The notes under the pieces are model-generated. The model ran no database searches and was not told the origin of the DNA. It saw only the letters and a program-made list of their open reading frames with translations. From contig NZ_VOPZ01000002.1 in NCBI RefSeq assembly GCF_010470665.1, positions 304,553 to 368,552 of the forward strand: a stretch of DNA of 64,000 bases, read 5' to 3'. Positions within the stretch are counted from its first letter, which is position 1; each line of letters begins with the position of its first letter. This DNA is from Desulfovibrio sp. JC022. Its GTDB lineage: Bacteria > Desulfobacterota > Desulfovibrionia > Desulfovibrionales > Desulfovibrionaceae. The translations under genes were made by a program, and so were the position numbers. Positions 8,682-17,946 of this stretch are shown here, in pieces.

Positions 8682-8984
8682 CTAGATTACATAATCAATC
8701 GCATCACGGGAAGATACAACTTCCTTGATAAATGCAACGCATTCCTGATGCAGAGGATGGACAGCATAAGCCTGTAGATCTTCTTTGCTGTCAAATTCAG
8801 AATAAAGCACGATATTCCACTTCTGTGTGGATTCGAAAACATCCACACTTACTTCAACATGCTTGAGTTCATTAATCTTACCGTTCAGGGCCTCAATCAT
8901 TTCTTTGATCTTAACCCCGTTTTCCGCAGCAGTTGCTCCGGCAGCTTCCTCTTTAAGATTCCACATTACAATATGTTTAATCAT
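8682..8984 (-). CDS. Dabb (stress-responsive alpha/beta barrel) protein
   Basis: A 100-residue protein beginning MIKHIVMWNLKEEA, the typical first strand of Dabb domains, with the later YSEFDSKEDLQAY and HPLHQE segments also typical. These are dimeric ferredoxin-like folds found in stress proteins and some aromatic-ring or quinone enzymes; function here is unknown. The ATG at 8984 is preceded by GGAGG at 5 nt; an in-frame ATG at 9008 lacks a binding site. It is a single-gene transcript between a chemoreceptor and a palindromic repeat element. Confidence 0.85.
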   Translation of the reverse strand: MIKHIVMWNLKEEAAGATAAENGVKIKEMIEALNGKINELKHVEVSVDVFESTQKWNIVLYSEFDSKEDLQAYAVHPLHQECVAFIKEVVSSRDAIDYVI

Positions 8985-9089
8985 TTTTCCTCCGTTCCTT
9001 AAGTGCATATTAAGAACAGGACAATGGATTTGTTATTTCAAAGCTGCATTAGAGCTTATTTTTACGGGCTGTTCAAGCCTAAACACACA

Positions 9090-9210
9090 GGCTGTTCAAA
9101 AATGGTGAGATGCTAGGCGCAAGAAAAGTTCAAGACCGACGCGTACTTTTCAGTACGCGAGGGTTTGAACTTTTTAAAACAACGACGCAGATCGCCGTTT
9201 TTCAACAGCC
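9090..9210. repeat. Palindromic intergenic element (MITE/REP-like), about 121 bp
   Basis: The ends are GGCTGTT (9090-9096) and AACAGCC (9204-9210) and the centre is a perfect CGCGTACT / AGTACGCG stem (9140-9159) with a TTTC loop. The two halves are imperfect inverted copies along the full length. It begins 3 bp beyond the MCP stop codon. A partial extra copy of the end, GGGCTGTTCAA, sits at about 9066. No ORF is present. Confidence 0.78.
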
Positions 9211-9212
9211 TG

Positions 9213-11015
9213 CTAACTTCTAAGTTCTTCCACCAAAGCTACCAGCGCATCCACTTCACGGGAAAGATCCGTCGCGGCTTCAGCGGCAAGCATACTGTTG
9301 CGGGCGTTATCTTCAGTCATGGAATCAATCTCAGCAATACTGCGGTTGATTTCATCAGAGGTTGCAGACTGCTCTTCAGCAGCAGTTGCAATGGACTGTA
9401 CCTGCCCTGCTGCGTTGGAAGCAAGAGTAACAATCTCAGAAAGAACCTCACCGGAAGAACGAGAGTGGTCTGTTGCCCCGCCGATAGCTTCTACAGCTGT
9501 GCGCATTCCTTCAATATTCTGCTTGGCCAGCCCCTGAATGGAAGAGATACTCTTATCCACTTCATCGGTGGCCCCGATAGTCTTCTCAGCAAGTTTGCGG
9601 ACCTCATCTGCAACGACAGCAAATCCCCGGCCTGCATCACCCGCACGAGCGGCCTCAATAGCAGCGTTAAGTGCCAGCAGGTTGGTCTGGTCCGCGATAT
9701 CATTAATTACACCCATGACAGTACCGATTTCAATGGACTGGGTGTTTAGCTGATCCATGAGCCTTTCCAGCTCATTGGTCTGGTCCTGAATGCCGACCAT
9801 GGACTCAATGGTCCCCTGAACTACACTCTGGCCTTCACTGGCCTTATCTCTTGTCTGCTCGGTATCTTCGTTGGTTTCAGTAGCATTCTTCGCAACTTCC
9901 AGAACCGTGGCGTTCATCTCTTCCATAGCTGTTGCGGTCTCAGCAATGCGTTCCTTCTGGAACTCACTGCCGTTCATAATTTCATTAGTGGACTTTTCAA
10001 CATCGCGGGAGATTTTCACGATACTGTTCAGTACGGTCTCAAGCTTATTTGCAGCAGCAAGCATACCTTCACGCTTGGCACCTTCTGCCTCTTTACGGGC
10101 TTCATCAGCCTCGGCAGCCATCTTTTGGGCCACTCGTGCCTGCTCAGCAGATTCTGCTTCCTTACGCTTGATATCAGTCAGGTTCTCATCAAGGGTTGTG
10201 GTCATAGTGTTAATGGCCCGCTGCAAAGTGGAAATTTCACTCCGTCCGGTGGGGTTAAGGGTAATGGTCAGATCGCCTTCAGAAACATGTACCGCCGCAT
10301 CAGTTGCAGCCTGCACAGGACGTACGATGGAACGGACAATGACAATACAAAGCGGGGTAAGCGCAAAAAGTAGCAATGCGAGCATAATCAACACAATTTT
10401 GGTTGTATCAGCCACGACAGCATCATCAATTACTGTTTCTACGCGCATCCTTTCCGCTTCAATATTATCAATGTATACCCCGGTTCCGATCCACATGGAT
10501 GTTCCGGGAATCATGGTCGCGTAAGCAAGTTTAGGCTGGAGGCCTTTTCCGGGTTTATCAAAAATATATTCTACAAAATCACCATTTCTGGCAGCACTGG
10601 AAAGTTCCTTGACAAAGTAAACACCGTTCTTGTCTTTGGCACCACTGAGATCTTTACCCTGCAAAGATTTTTTAGGTGGTAGGGCGACAACAGTAGTCCC
10701 TTTGTAAACAAAAAAGTAACCGGACTTATCATTTTCAAATCTGAAGCTGTCAATGGATTTACGTATAAATTCAATTTTAGCATCTTCGCCGTCAACAGCT
10801 CTAAGCTGTGCCCCCATAGACTCCGCAGCAGCGCGGGTGGCAACCTCAATCTTGTCCTTCTGACCTTGAAGCATTACATTTTCAATCTCAGTAAGGCCAA
10901 TATGCTCGACCTGACGGATTTCAGCAAGGAACATAGCTCCGCAGATTATCAAAAACACTAAGACTGAAGCCAGCAGCAAAACAAAGCGTCCACCGATAGA
11001 CAAATTTTTTAACAT
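9213..11015 (-). CDS. Methyl-accepting chemotaxis protein (Cache-HAMP-MCP), paralogue
   Basis: A 600-residue chemoreceptor starting [17 protein letters not shown], like the MCP at 6.6-8.4 kb; the start at 11015 was chosen by that alignment and the GGGAGAGGG upstream. Helix 1 about 10-30, periplasmic Cache sensor about 35-190, helix 2 about 205-228, HAMP, then the signalling domain with [19 protein letters not shown]. The sensor half has drifted most from its paralogue, so ligands probably differ. A FliA-type promoter is visible upstream, tying expression to the flagellar regulon. The 3' end abuts a palindromic repeat. Confidence 0.92.
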   Translation of the reverse strand: MLKNLSIGGRFVLLLASVLVFLIICGAMFLAEIRQVEHIGLTEIENVMLQGQKDKIEVATRAAAESMGAQLRAVDGEDAKIEFIRKSIDSFRFENDKSGYFFVYKGTTVVALPPKKSLQGKDLSGAKDKNGVYFVKELSSAARNGDFVEYIFDKPGKGLQPKLAYATMIPGTSMWIGTGVYIDNIEAERMRVETVIDDAVVADTTKIVLIMLALLLFALTPLCIVIVRSIVRPVQAATDAAVHVSEGDLTITLNPTGRSEISTLQRAINTMTTTLDENLTDIKRKEAESAEQARVAQKMAAEADEARKEAEGAKREGMLAAANKLETVLNSIVKISRDVEKSTNEIMNGSEFQKERIAETATAMEEMNATVLEVAKNATETNEDTEQTRDKASEGQSVVQGTIESMVGIQDQTNELERLMDQLNTQSIEIGTVMGVINDIADQTNLLALNAAIEAARAGDAGRGFAVVADEVRKLAEKTIGATDEVDKSISSIQGLAKQNIEGMRTAVEAIGGATDHSRSSGEVLSEIVTLASNAAGQVQSIATAAEEQSATSDEINRSIAEIDSMTEDNARNSMLAAEAATDLSREVDALVALVEELRS

Positions 11016-11123
11016 AGCCCTCTCCCGAAAATTCAAATTTGATATTATCCCTGAAGCACAAAACAATATAATGCTGCATGCTCATCCCTTCGATTACACA
11101 GCTTTAACGTCCACAATACACAC

Positions 11124-11150
11124 GTATCGGTAACAAAACAACAAAAGTTA
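11124..11150 (-). promoter_or_regulatory. FliA (sigma28) promoter for the MCP gene
   Basis: On the - strand: TAACTTTT, 11 bp, ACCGATAC. Against the enterobacterial consensus TAAAGTTT-N11-GCCGATAA this is 6/8 and 6/8 with exact spacing. It lies about 110 bp upstream of the MCP start. FliA itself is encoded at 51.8-52.6 kb. Confidence 0.6.
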
Positions 11151-11219
11151 ATACTTTTGATGTTATCAAAAACAATAGAAAAACACTACGATGCACATTT
11201 TAACACAAACATAACAAAA

Positions 11220-11256
11220 AAGGCTTTTCCATCGGGCGAGCGAATGGAAAAGCCTT
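11220..11256 (-). terminator. Rho-independent terminator, end of the lactate locus
   Basis: AAGGCTTTTCCAT / ATGGAAAAGCCTT, a 13-bp stem with an 11-nt loop; on the - strand the hairpin runs into a T-tract. It is the only canonical terminator downstream of the eight-gene lactate locus. Confidence 0.88.
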
Positions 11257-11392
11257 AAGTGCGCGGCCTGTAACCGGTGTTTTCAGTTGCGAGGTGAAGG
11301 TACCGGGTTTGGAGGCATTATTACATGCCGCAGCTTAAACCACTGTCCGCGACCGGCAAACATAGCCGCGGACAGTGAGCGTGTGTCGTATT
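11257..11392 (-). other. Structured 3' region after the lutB-lutA fusion
   Basis: Non-coding. A CACTGTCCGCG / CGCGGACAGTG hairpin (11341-11377) starts 15 nt after the stop codon and has no U-tract. Between it and the terminator, an AACC(C)GGT / ACCGGTT pairing can form. The roughly 170-nt stretch ending at the terminator could be released as a 3'-UTR small RNA. With the MCP promoter region it makes up the 377-bp gap between genes. Confidence 0.4.
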
Positions 11393-13552
11393 TTATTTTC
11401 TGCGTTCAGCCATATATTCAGCAATGTGCTTAACTTCAAGATCCGTACCCTGCTTTTTGGCACCGCCGCGAATCTGCATTACGCAACCGGGGCAGTCGGT
11501 CAGCAATACTTTAGCACCGCTTTCCTTCGCATTATTAACTTTCTTAGTAAGCAGCTGCTCAGAGATTTTGGGGAACTTCACAGAGTAGGTTCCACCGAAA
11601 CCGCAGCAGACTTCTTCTTCAGCACTTTCCTTGTAATCCAGTCCTGCTTTGACCATCAACTCACGGGGAGCGGATTTAACATCCAGTCCACGGCAAAGGT
11701 GACAGGGAGCGTGGTAGGTGACTGCATCACCGGCGGAATCAAGGAAGTCCTCTTTTTCAACACCAAGTACATCATTCATAAAGGAGCTGTAATCGATGAC
11801 CTTGTCGGCGAAAGCCTTTACGCGGGTAGCGTACTTGGGGTCCTGTCCGAGCATCTTCATGTAATTGTGCTTCAGGTGGGATGCACAGGAAGCACACATG
11901 GTCAGGATGTAATCGCAGTCAGTACCTTCAAAGGCTTCCATGTTCTGGATGGCAACTTCCCTTGCGGCAGTTACTTCACCCATCATCTGCAACGGCAGGC
12001 CGCAGCAGGACTGATCCATGGGGAATTCAAGATTTACATCCTTGTTGCGCATACTTTCCACGGTAGCAACGGACTGCTCGGGGTATACGAAGTCCTGAAC
12101 ACAACCGGAGAAAAGCGCAACCTTGTACTTGGGATTAGCAACCTTTGCAGGCTGAACCTTGGCCCACATATCGCGGAAAGGAACTTCTGCAACGGTAGGC
12201 AGTGCCCTGAAATCATGATCAGGCATGAAGATCATGGGCAGGTGGCGCATGAAGCCGTCTTTACCCTTCATGGGTTTCTGGGCAGTCTTGGCGATGCGCA
12301 GGAACTTGTGGAAGAGTTTGCGGTTCTTCATCATTTTCGCGAGGAAGGAGGAGTACATGGGATGTCCTTCTTCTTCCAGAATGCGGGCCTGAATGTCTTT
12401 GATCAGACCGGGCAGGTCAATTCCACCTGCACAGATTTCCTTACATGCTCCACAGTTGATGCAGTTCTGAACAAGGTTCTTAGCCTTTTCAGTGCCGTGG
12501 TAGAAGTAAGTAAGGATGAGGCCGATAGCCCCGATATAGATATGGCCCATTTTATGGCCGCCGACCATGCGGTAGACAGGACAAACGTTGGCGCATGCGC
12601 CACAACGTACGCAGCGGTGAACCTGAGAGAACACCGGGTCCTTTGCGAGAGCGCGTCTTCCATTGTCCAAAAACACGAAGTGCACTTTCTTCCTGTCATC
12701 CTCAGCCGCGGCACACTCGTTGGACCCGGTGATCCAGGTAACATAAGAGGTGATCGCCTGCCCGGTAGCATTACGGGGCAGTGCTTTCAGAACGCGCAAA
12801 GCATCATGAAGCTTAGGGGTCAGTTTATCGAGACCCATGAGAGCTACATGAACTCTGGGCAGAGTGGTAACCAGTCGGGCGTTACCTTCGTTGGTAACAA
12901 GACCGATGGAACCGGTTTCAGCGATAGCAAAGTTACCGCCGGAGATGCCCATATCGGCATCAACAAATTCCTGACGAAGCTCGCGGCGGGCAACCTTAAC
13001 GAGTGCCTGAACATCATCGCCCTGCTTCTGGCCGGTCACGTCAGAGAAAAGGTCGCTGACCTGATGACGGGAAAGGTGGATAGCAGGCATAACCATGTGT
13101 GAAGGGCCTTCCTTACGCATCTGAATAATCCACTCACCGAGGTCGGTTTCAACAACCTTGAGGTTCAGATCATCTTCGAGATGGTGGTTCAGCAAGGTCT
13201 CTTCCGCAGTCATGGACTTGGATTTGACGATGGTCTTACAGTTTTCATCCATTGCGATACGGCCGATGATTTCATTGGCTTCCTTAGCATCCTTGGCAAG
13301 GTGAACAACTGCGCCACGCTTTTCAGCTTCTTCCTTGAACTTGGCGAAAAGTTCGTCAAGTCTGGATGCGGCAGCGTCTTTGGCTTCAGCAATATCGCGG
13401 ATCAGAGCTTTTTCATCCATATCCTTGAACGCATTGGCGCGGCTGCCGCGGTAGGCAACAGCAAAATTGTCCATTGCAGTTCTGAGGAAATCATTATCAA
13501 GGGATTCCCTGATCTCTTTTCTGTATTCTTTAAGATTCTTAGCGTCCTGCAT
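11393..13552 (-). CDS. L-lactate dehydrogenase LutB-LutA fusion (LUD, ferredoxin and two CCG domains)
   Basis: A 719-residue iron-sulfur protein that joins two Lut subunits. LUD domain about 60-300; [4Fe-4S] motifs CVRCGACANVCP (314-325) and CINCGACKEIC (364-374); then two LutA-type cysteine-rich CCG domains: GCVQDFVYP at 483-491 with CCG at 516-518, and HAPCHLC at 614-620 with CCGFGG (649-654) and CPGC (687-690). In most bacteria LutA and LutB are separate. With the LutC-like protein encoded just upstream (2-bp gap) it oxidises L-lactate to pyruvate and passes electrons to the membrane pool. The arrangement matches, from memory, DVU3032-3033 of D. vulgaris. Confidence 0.9.
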   Translation of the reverse strand: MQDAKNLKEYRKEIRESLDNDFLRTAMDNFAVAYRGSRANAFKDMDEKALIRDIAEAKDAAASRLDELFAKFKEEAEKRGAVVHLAKDAKEANEIIGRIAMDENCKTIVKSKSMTAEETLLNHHLEDDLNLKVVETDLGEWIIQMRKEGPSHMVMPAIHLSRHQVSDLFSDVTGQKQGDDVQALVKVARRELRQEFVDADMGISGGNFAIAETGSIGLVTNEGNARLVTTLPRVHVALMGLDKLTPKLHDALRVLKALPRNATGQAITSYVTWITGSNECAAAEDDRKKVHFVFLDNGRRALAKDPVFSQVHRCVRCGACANVCPVYRMVGGHKMGHIYIGAIGLILTYFYHGTEKAKNLVQNCINCGACKEICAGGIDLPGLIKDIQARILEEEGHPMYSSFLAKMMKNRKLFHKFLRIAKTAQKPMKGKDGFMRHLPMIFMPDHDFRALPTVAEVPFRDMWAKVQPAKVANPKYKVALFSGCVQDFVYPEQSVATVESMRNKDVNLEFPMDQSCCGLPLQMMGEVTAAREVAIQNMEAFEGTDCDYILTMCASCASHLKHNYMKMLGQDPKYATRVKAFADKVIDYSSFMNDVLGVEKEDFLDSAGDAVTYHAPCHLCRGLDVKSAPRELMVKAGLDYKESAEEEVCCGFGGTYSVKFPKISEQLLTKKVNNAKESGAKVLLTDCPGCVMQIRGGAKKQGTDLEVKHIAEYMAERRK

Positions 13553-13554
13553 GA

Positions 13555-14178
13555 TTAGTCCTCCAGAAGAAGAATATGAAGTTCAAGGGGACCGTGTACG
13601 CCGATGGCGAGAACGCGCTCAATATCAGCAGTACGGCTGGCACCGGTGATGAATGCGGTGTAGTCGCCCTTCATCATGTTGCCTTCCATCCATGATTCAA
13701 GTTCGTAGGAGTTATCCACAAGTTTGGACTTGGGCAGAACTGCTACGTGTACTTCACTGATCATGGTGGCCAGCCTCAATTCTTCATTGGGACAGTTGAG
13801 AACGAGAGAACCGGTCTCGGCAATACCGTGATCAACACGGGTAAATGCGATATCAATGCCGCCGAGATGGTTGCGGACGCTGTCTTTAATCAGGGTAAAA
13901 CCGTTTTCTTCACATTGTTTTTCCAACGCGGCGGCCTCTTTCTTGGCCAGTGCAGGAGCTACAATGGTTTTGCCGGTCTTGGTTGCACAGAGCTGCTCAG
14001 CAGTGTTGGAGAGGTTCTGTTCACAACCGGAAATAAGCATTTTACAGGCTTCTTTTTTTCCGCAGAGATCCATTGTGTACTTGTACGCTTCATCCAGAGA
14101 AGAGATCTCTGTCACTACAGCGGATACAAGTTCAGCTTTATCGGTAAAAAGCTTTACACTTTCAGCTTTAGCTGTCAT
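13555..14178 (-). CDS. LutC/LldG-like LUD-domain protein
   Basis: A 207-residue LUD-domain protein, the third component of the LutABC-type L-lactate dehydrogenase. Core motifs include the IAETGSLVL segment and HVAVLPKSKLVD. The ATG at 14178 is preceded by GGGGGA; the longer in-frame ORF lacks a site. It overlaps nothing but ends 2 bp before the LutBA fusion start, with the GGAGGACT ribosome site of that gene inside its 3' end, so translation is coupled. Cytoplasmic. The 255-bp gap to ackA upstream is unusually structured. Confidence 0.85.
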   Translation of the reverse strand: MTAKAESVKLFTDKAELVSAVVTEISSLDEAYKYTMDLCGKKEACKMLISGCEQNLSNTAEQLCATKTGKTIVAPALAKKEAAALEKQCEENGFTLIKDSVRNHLGGIDIAFTRVDHGIAETGSLVLNCPNEELRLATMISEVHVAVLPKSKLVDNSYELESWMEGNMMKGDYTAFITGASRTADIERVLAIGVHGPLELHILLLED

Positions 14179-14270
14179 TTTTCCCCCAAATACGATGGAC
14201 GATGTTATATAAACAATGTCCGTTAATATTTCCGTAAATGCCACCTTATCCCTTCCACAAGACTGGCGGC

Positions 14271-14371
14271 ACAGCCCCTTCCTTCAAGGCTGTTACGGAC
14301 CGTTTCCTTCAGGCAGTCCTTCTAGTGCAGTGCCCATTAAATGGGTCATCGCACTAAAACTAGGAGGCCTG
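14271..14371 (-). other. Structured leader upstream of lutC
   Basis: Two fold-back elements on the - strand transcript: ACAGCC / GGCTGT (14271-14293) and a long interrupted stem closing CAGGC / GCCTG (14310-14371) that contains TAGTGC / GCACTA and CCCAT / ATGGG. No ORF or known riboswitch family was recognised. Confidence 0.45.
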
Positions 14372-14382
14372 TCCATTCTTTA

Positions 14383-14413
14383 CCGGGGTGAAGTCTTCCA
14401 CACTTCACCCCGG
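14383..14413 (-). other. Intercistronic hairpin, ackA to lutC
   Basis: CCGGGGTGAAG / CTTCACCCCGG, an 11-bp perfect stem, about 20 nt after the ackA stop. The T-tract is on the wrong side for - strand transcription (GTAAAGAATG follows), so it does not look like a terminator for this operon. Confidence 0.6.
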
Positions 14414-14433
14414 TTTTTTTTCAATATATACTT

Positions 14434-15624
14434 CTACAGTCCGAGAACTGCTACAGTATCGTTAGCAATTTCAAGTTCTTCGTTAGTGGCAATAATCGCT
14501 ACCTTTACAGCACCGTCATCATCACTGATGAAAGAGGGAGTTCTGTCCCAGTTCCAGTTCTTGTCTTTGTTGATGGTGATACCAAAGTTTTCAAGACCGG
14601 AAAGGGATCTTGCGCGGTATTCAGGATCGTTTTCGCCGATACCTGCGGTGAATACGATGGCGTCAACACGGCCCAGTTCAAAAGCGTAAGCACCGATGAA
14701 CTGACGTACGCGATGGCAGGCCATATCCAGAGCGAGTTCTGCTTTTTCGTCGCCTTCTTCAATGCGGGCGTGAATGTCGCGCAGATCGTTGGAACCGCAG
14801 ATGCCTTTGAGGCCGGACTCATTAGTGAGGGTAGAAACGACTTCAGCAGCACTCTGGCCGGTTCTTTCAGCAATGAAGCCCACGATTGCAGGATCAACAT
14901 CGCCGCAACGGGTACCCATGATGATACCGCCGAGAGGAGTCAGACCCATGGAAGTGTCGTAGCACTTACCGTTCTTGACTGCGGAAATGGAAGCACCGTT
15001 TCCGAGGTGAACAGTGATGATGTTGGACTCTTCAAGGGGCTTGCCCAGAAGTTTAGCGGTTTCACGGGCAACAAACTTGTGGGAAGTGCCGTGCATACCG
15101 TATTTTCTAAGGCCCCAGTTTTCATAGTATTCGTAAGGAACGCCGTACATGTAAGCCTTGGGCTCCATGGTCTGGTGGAAAGAGGTGTCGAAAACAACAA
15201 CCTGTTTTACACCGGGGAACAGTTCCATAGCGGTTTCAATACCGATAACGTGACCGGGGTTGTGCAGAGGTGCGAGAGGAATACAATCGCGGATACCCTG
15301 CAAAACTTTTTCGTCAACTTCAACAGGCTCGAAGAAAAGCTCACCACCGTGAACAATACGATGACCGATAGCTGCGATCTCGGACTTTTCTTTTACAACA
15401 CCTTTATCGGCGTCGGTAAGCAGGTTGATTACTTCAACCATACCTTCCCTGTGGGTGGGAAAAGGCTGCTCAGCGGTATATTTTTCAGAGGTCTTGTAGC
15501 TGATGCTACCCATTTCTTCGCCGATGCGTTCTACAATACCGGAAGCGAGATCGTTACCGGAGGTCATGTCCAAAAGCTGGTATTTGATAGAAGAGCTACC
15601 AGCGTTGATAACTAAGATTTTCAT
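14434..15624 (-). CDS. ackA: Acetate kinase
   Basis: A 396-residue acetate kinase of normal length. The phosphate-binding start KILVINAGSSSIKYQL, the VFDTSFHQTM motif, HLGNGAS and the GTRCGDVDP loop are all intact. It converts acetyl phosphate and ADP to acetate and ATP, the substrate-level phosphorylation step of lactate oxidation. The ATG at 15624 is 1 bp after the pta stop, so the pair is translationally coupled; the longer in-frame ORF runs back into pta. A hairpin without a U-tract follows. Confidence 0.96.
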   Translation of the reverse strand: MKILVINAGSSSIKYQLLDMTSGNDLASGIVERIGEEMGSISYKTSEKYTAEQPFPTHREGMVEVINLLTDADKGVVKEKSEIAAIGHRIVHGGELFFEPVEVDEKVLQGIRDCIPLAPLHNPGHVIGIETAMELFPGVKQVVVFDTSFHQTMEPKAYMYGVPYEYYENWGLRKYGMHGTSHKFVARETAKLLGKPLEESNIITVHLGNGASISAVKNGKCYDTSMGLTPLGGIIMGTRCGDVDPAIVGFIAERTGQSAAEVVSTLTNESGLKGICGSNDLRDIHARIEEGDEKAELALDMACHRVRQFIGAYAFELGRVDAIVFTAGIGENDPEYRARSLSGLENFGITINKDKNWNWDRTPSFISDDDGAVKVAIIATNEELEIANDTVAVLGL

Positions 15625-15625
15625 T

Positions 15626-17743
15626 TTAAATAAGTCCTTTTTCGGCTGCTGCCTGAATTGCTGTGATTGCGACGGTGTTAACAATATCCGGAACAGTGCA
15701 GCCTCTGGAGAGGTCGTTCACAGGCTTGTTGAGACCCTGGAGTACTGGGCCGATTGCGACTGACTGTTCGGCGGAGCGTTGTACAGCTTTATAGGTATTA
15801 TTGCCAGTGTTAAGATCGGGGAAAATAAAAACAGTTGCCTTACCTGCTACTTCACTGTCGGGAAGTTTGGTCTTCGCAACGGAAGGATCAATGGCGGCAT
15901 CGTACTGAATAGGCCCTTCGAGCTTCAATTCAGGATTGCGTTCCTTGGCTATTTTTACCGCTTCCTTAACCTTCTCAACATCAGCACCCTTACCGGACTG
16001 CCCAGTGGAGTAAGACATGAGGGCTACGCGGGGTTCAACACCGAAGATCTTAGCGGTTTCGGCAGAGTTCAAAGCAATCTCGGCCAGCTGTTCCGCATTG
16101 GGATTCGGGTTGACTGCGCAGTCACCGAAGACCAGAACTTTGTCTTTGAGGCACATCAGGAAGACACTTGATACGATGGACGCACCGGGCTTGGTCTTGA
16201 TGAACTCAAAAGCGGGACGGATAGTCTGTGCGGTGGTGGTTACGGAACCGGAAACCATACCGTCTGCGTCGCCTTTCTGGACCATCATGGATGCGAAGTA
16301 AGTGGGGTCCAGCATACGGTCACGGGCGTCGGACATACGGATGCCCTTGTGCTCGCGAAGCTTGAAGTAGGTTTCGCAGTAATCATCGAACTGGGGTGCG
16401 GACTCGGGATCGAGGATACGCACATCGTTCATTTCAAGGCCGAGCTGGGAAATCTTTCCAGCTATTTCATCAGCCTTACCGAGCAGGACGATATCAGCAA
16501 CACCACGGCGGGTCAGCATATCAGCCGCACGCAGAACCCTTTCGCCAGTTCCTTCAGGAAGGACGATGGTCTGCTTGTTGGCCTTAGCTTTCTGAACCAG
16601 CTTATACTCAAACATTTTGGGAGTAACTTTGCTGGATTTGCTGGTGATCAGACGGTGTCTCAGCTCATCTGTCTTCACGCTGGCTTCAAAAGTACCCAGA
16701 GCGGAAGCTGTCTTACGCTGATCGTCAGGATCGATTCTTCCGTAGAGTTCACTCAGCAGCTGAGTGGTACGGTAAGTGTTGGTAGATACGGAAAGGATGG
16801 GAGTAGGAACACCGGTCCAACCTTCAATCAAGCGGTGCACGCTGGCACTGGGCTGAAGTCCGCCAGTAAGCAGAATACCGGAGATATCCGGAAAAGAACT
16901 TGAAAGACGGGATGCCAGTGAGCTCAGAATAATATCGGAACGGTCACCGGGAGTGATGATCAGACTGCCATCTTCAATGTATTCAAGGAAGTTGCCGATA
17001 CGCATAGCTGCGATAACATAATCATCAACGAGTGTATCAAGTCTTCCATGACCATAAAGAACAGCACCGTCAAGCCACTTGCGGACGTCGTTCATGCTGG
17101 GATTACCCAGACTTTCGTTTTCATCAATACCGTAAACGAGAAGTTCCTGAGTACATCTGGTCTTGCACTTAATGCTGGACAGGATCTCTTTTTTCTCATC
17201 ATCAGTCGCGGTAAGCCTGTTGATGATTGCGGCGACGGTGTCTACGCCTTTGTCTTCGAGAGCATCGATAACGAGCTGGGTAGAGGCGATAATGTCGTCA
17301 GCGGTCTTCCCTCTTCCGTTTGCAACCAGAAGTACGGGACAGCTGAGGTTGGCGGCGATTTCCGCGTTGATGTCGAACTCGAAGTTCTGGTCTTTACCCT
17401 GAAAGTCGGTTCCTTCACAAAGCACGAAGTCATACTTCTCTTCAAGCTGGCTGTACTTGTTGAGAATATTCTCCAGCAGCAAAGAATGCTTGCCGCTGTT
17501 AATGAGTTCCCTTGCTTCCTTCAAGGTGTAGGCATAAGTATCCTCATAACTGATATCCAGTTTGAAATGTTCCATGATCAGATTGATATCGTGATCACGG
17601 GCACCGGTCTGGTTATCATTAATGATGGGTCGGAAGATGGCTACGTGCTGCAGGTCTCTTAGCAACAGTTGCATCACGCCCAGAGCAATGGCAGATTTAC
17701 CGCTCTTCTCTTCGGTGGCAGTGATGTAAAGGTTTTTAGACAC
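15626..17743 (-). CDS. pta: Phosphate acetyltransferase, long form
   Basis: A 705-residue three-domain Pta: an N-terminal P-loop (BioD-like) domain beginning SKNLYITATEEKSGKSAIALG-like, a DRTGG middle domain, and the C-terminal PTA_PTB catalytic domain with KPGASIVSSVFLM and the SYSTGQSGKG motif. It converts acetyl-CoA and phosphate to acetyl phosphate. I chose the GTG at 17743: AGGAG lies 9 nt upstream and known long-form proteins begin at this residue; an ATG at 17818 would add 25 residues of unlike character (GSEGSSRSRST). It is followed 1 bp later by ackA. The N-terminal domain is often allosteric. Confidence 0.94.
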   Translation of the reverse strand: MSKNLYITATEEKSGKSAIALGVMQLLLRDLQHVAIFRPIINDNQTGARDHDINLIMEHFKLDISYEDTYAYTLKEARELINSGKHSLLLENILNKYSQLEEKYDFVLCEGTDFQGKDQNFEFDINAEIAANLSCPVLLVANGRGKTADDIIASTQLVIDALEDKGVDTVAAIINRLTATDDEKKEILSSIKCKTRCTQELLVYGIDENESLGNPSMNDVRKWLDGAVLYGHGRLDTLVDDYVIAAMRIGNFLEYIEDGSLIITPGDRSDIILSSLASRLSSSFPDISGILLTGGLQPSASVHRLIEGWTGVPTPILSVSTNTYRTTQLLSELYGRIDPDDQRKTASALGTFEASVKTDELRHRLITSKSSKVTPKMFEYKLVQKAKANKQTIVLPEGTGERVLRAADMLTRRGVADIVLLGKADEIAGKISQLGLEMNDVRILDPESAPQFDDYCETYFKLREHKGIRMSDARDRMLDPTYFASMMVQKGDADGMVSGSVTTTAQTIRPAFEFIKTKPGASIVSSVFLMCLKDKVLVFGDCAVNPNPNAEQLAEIALNSAETAKIFGVEPRVALMSYSTGQSGKGADVEKVKEAVKIAKERNPELKLEGPIQYDAAIDPSVAKTKLPDSEVAGKATVFIFPDLNTGNNTYKAVQRSAEQSVAIGPVLQGLNKPVNDLSRGCTVPDIVNTVAITAIQAAAEKGLI

Positions 17744-17905
17744 TGGGATTATCTCCTGTGTAGAGCGTGAACGGCTGGAACCTTCAGAGCCGCATTTGAA
17801 GAGTTCACGCATTTTCATTAAGTTTTTATTGGGCCGGACGTTACTAAACTGTCCTACTAACCCGAAAAGTCATCCAACCAATCCCTATTTGAACTGTTTT
17901 TGTTG

Positions 17906-17939
17906 AAGTAGTCCAGAATGAAATCATTCTGGACTACTT
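17906..17939 (-). other. Intercistronic hairpin, CCG protein to pta
   Basis: AAGTAGTCCAGAATGA / TCATTCTGGACTACTT, a perfect 16-bp stem with a 2-nt loop, 7 nt after the stop codon of the iron-sulfur subunit gene. CAACAAAAAC follows on the - strand, so there is no U-tract. Confidence 0.7.
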
Positions 17940-17946
17940 TCGTATA

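Noticed and set aside
11257-11392. 6S RNA
   Set aside because: A short GGTTACAG...GCGC string recalls the 3' side of E. coli 6S RNA, but no matching 5' strand or closing stem was found.
11375-13102. 575-codon + strand frame opposite lutBA
   Set aside because: Antisense shadow; the - strand frame carries all iron-sulfur motifs.
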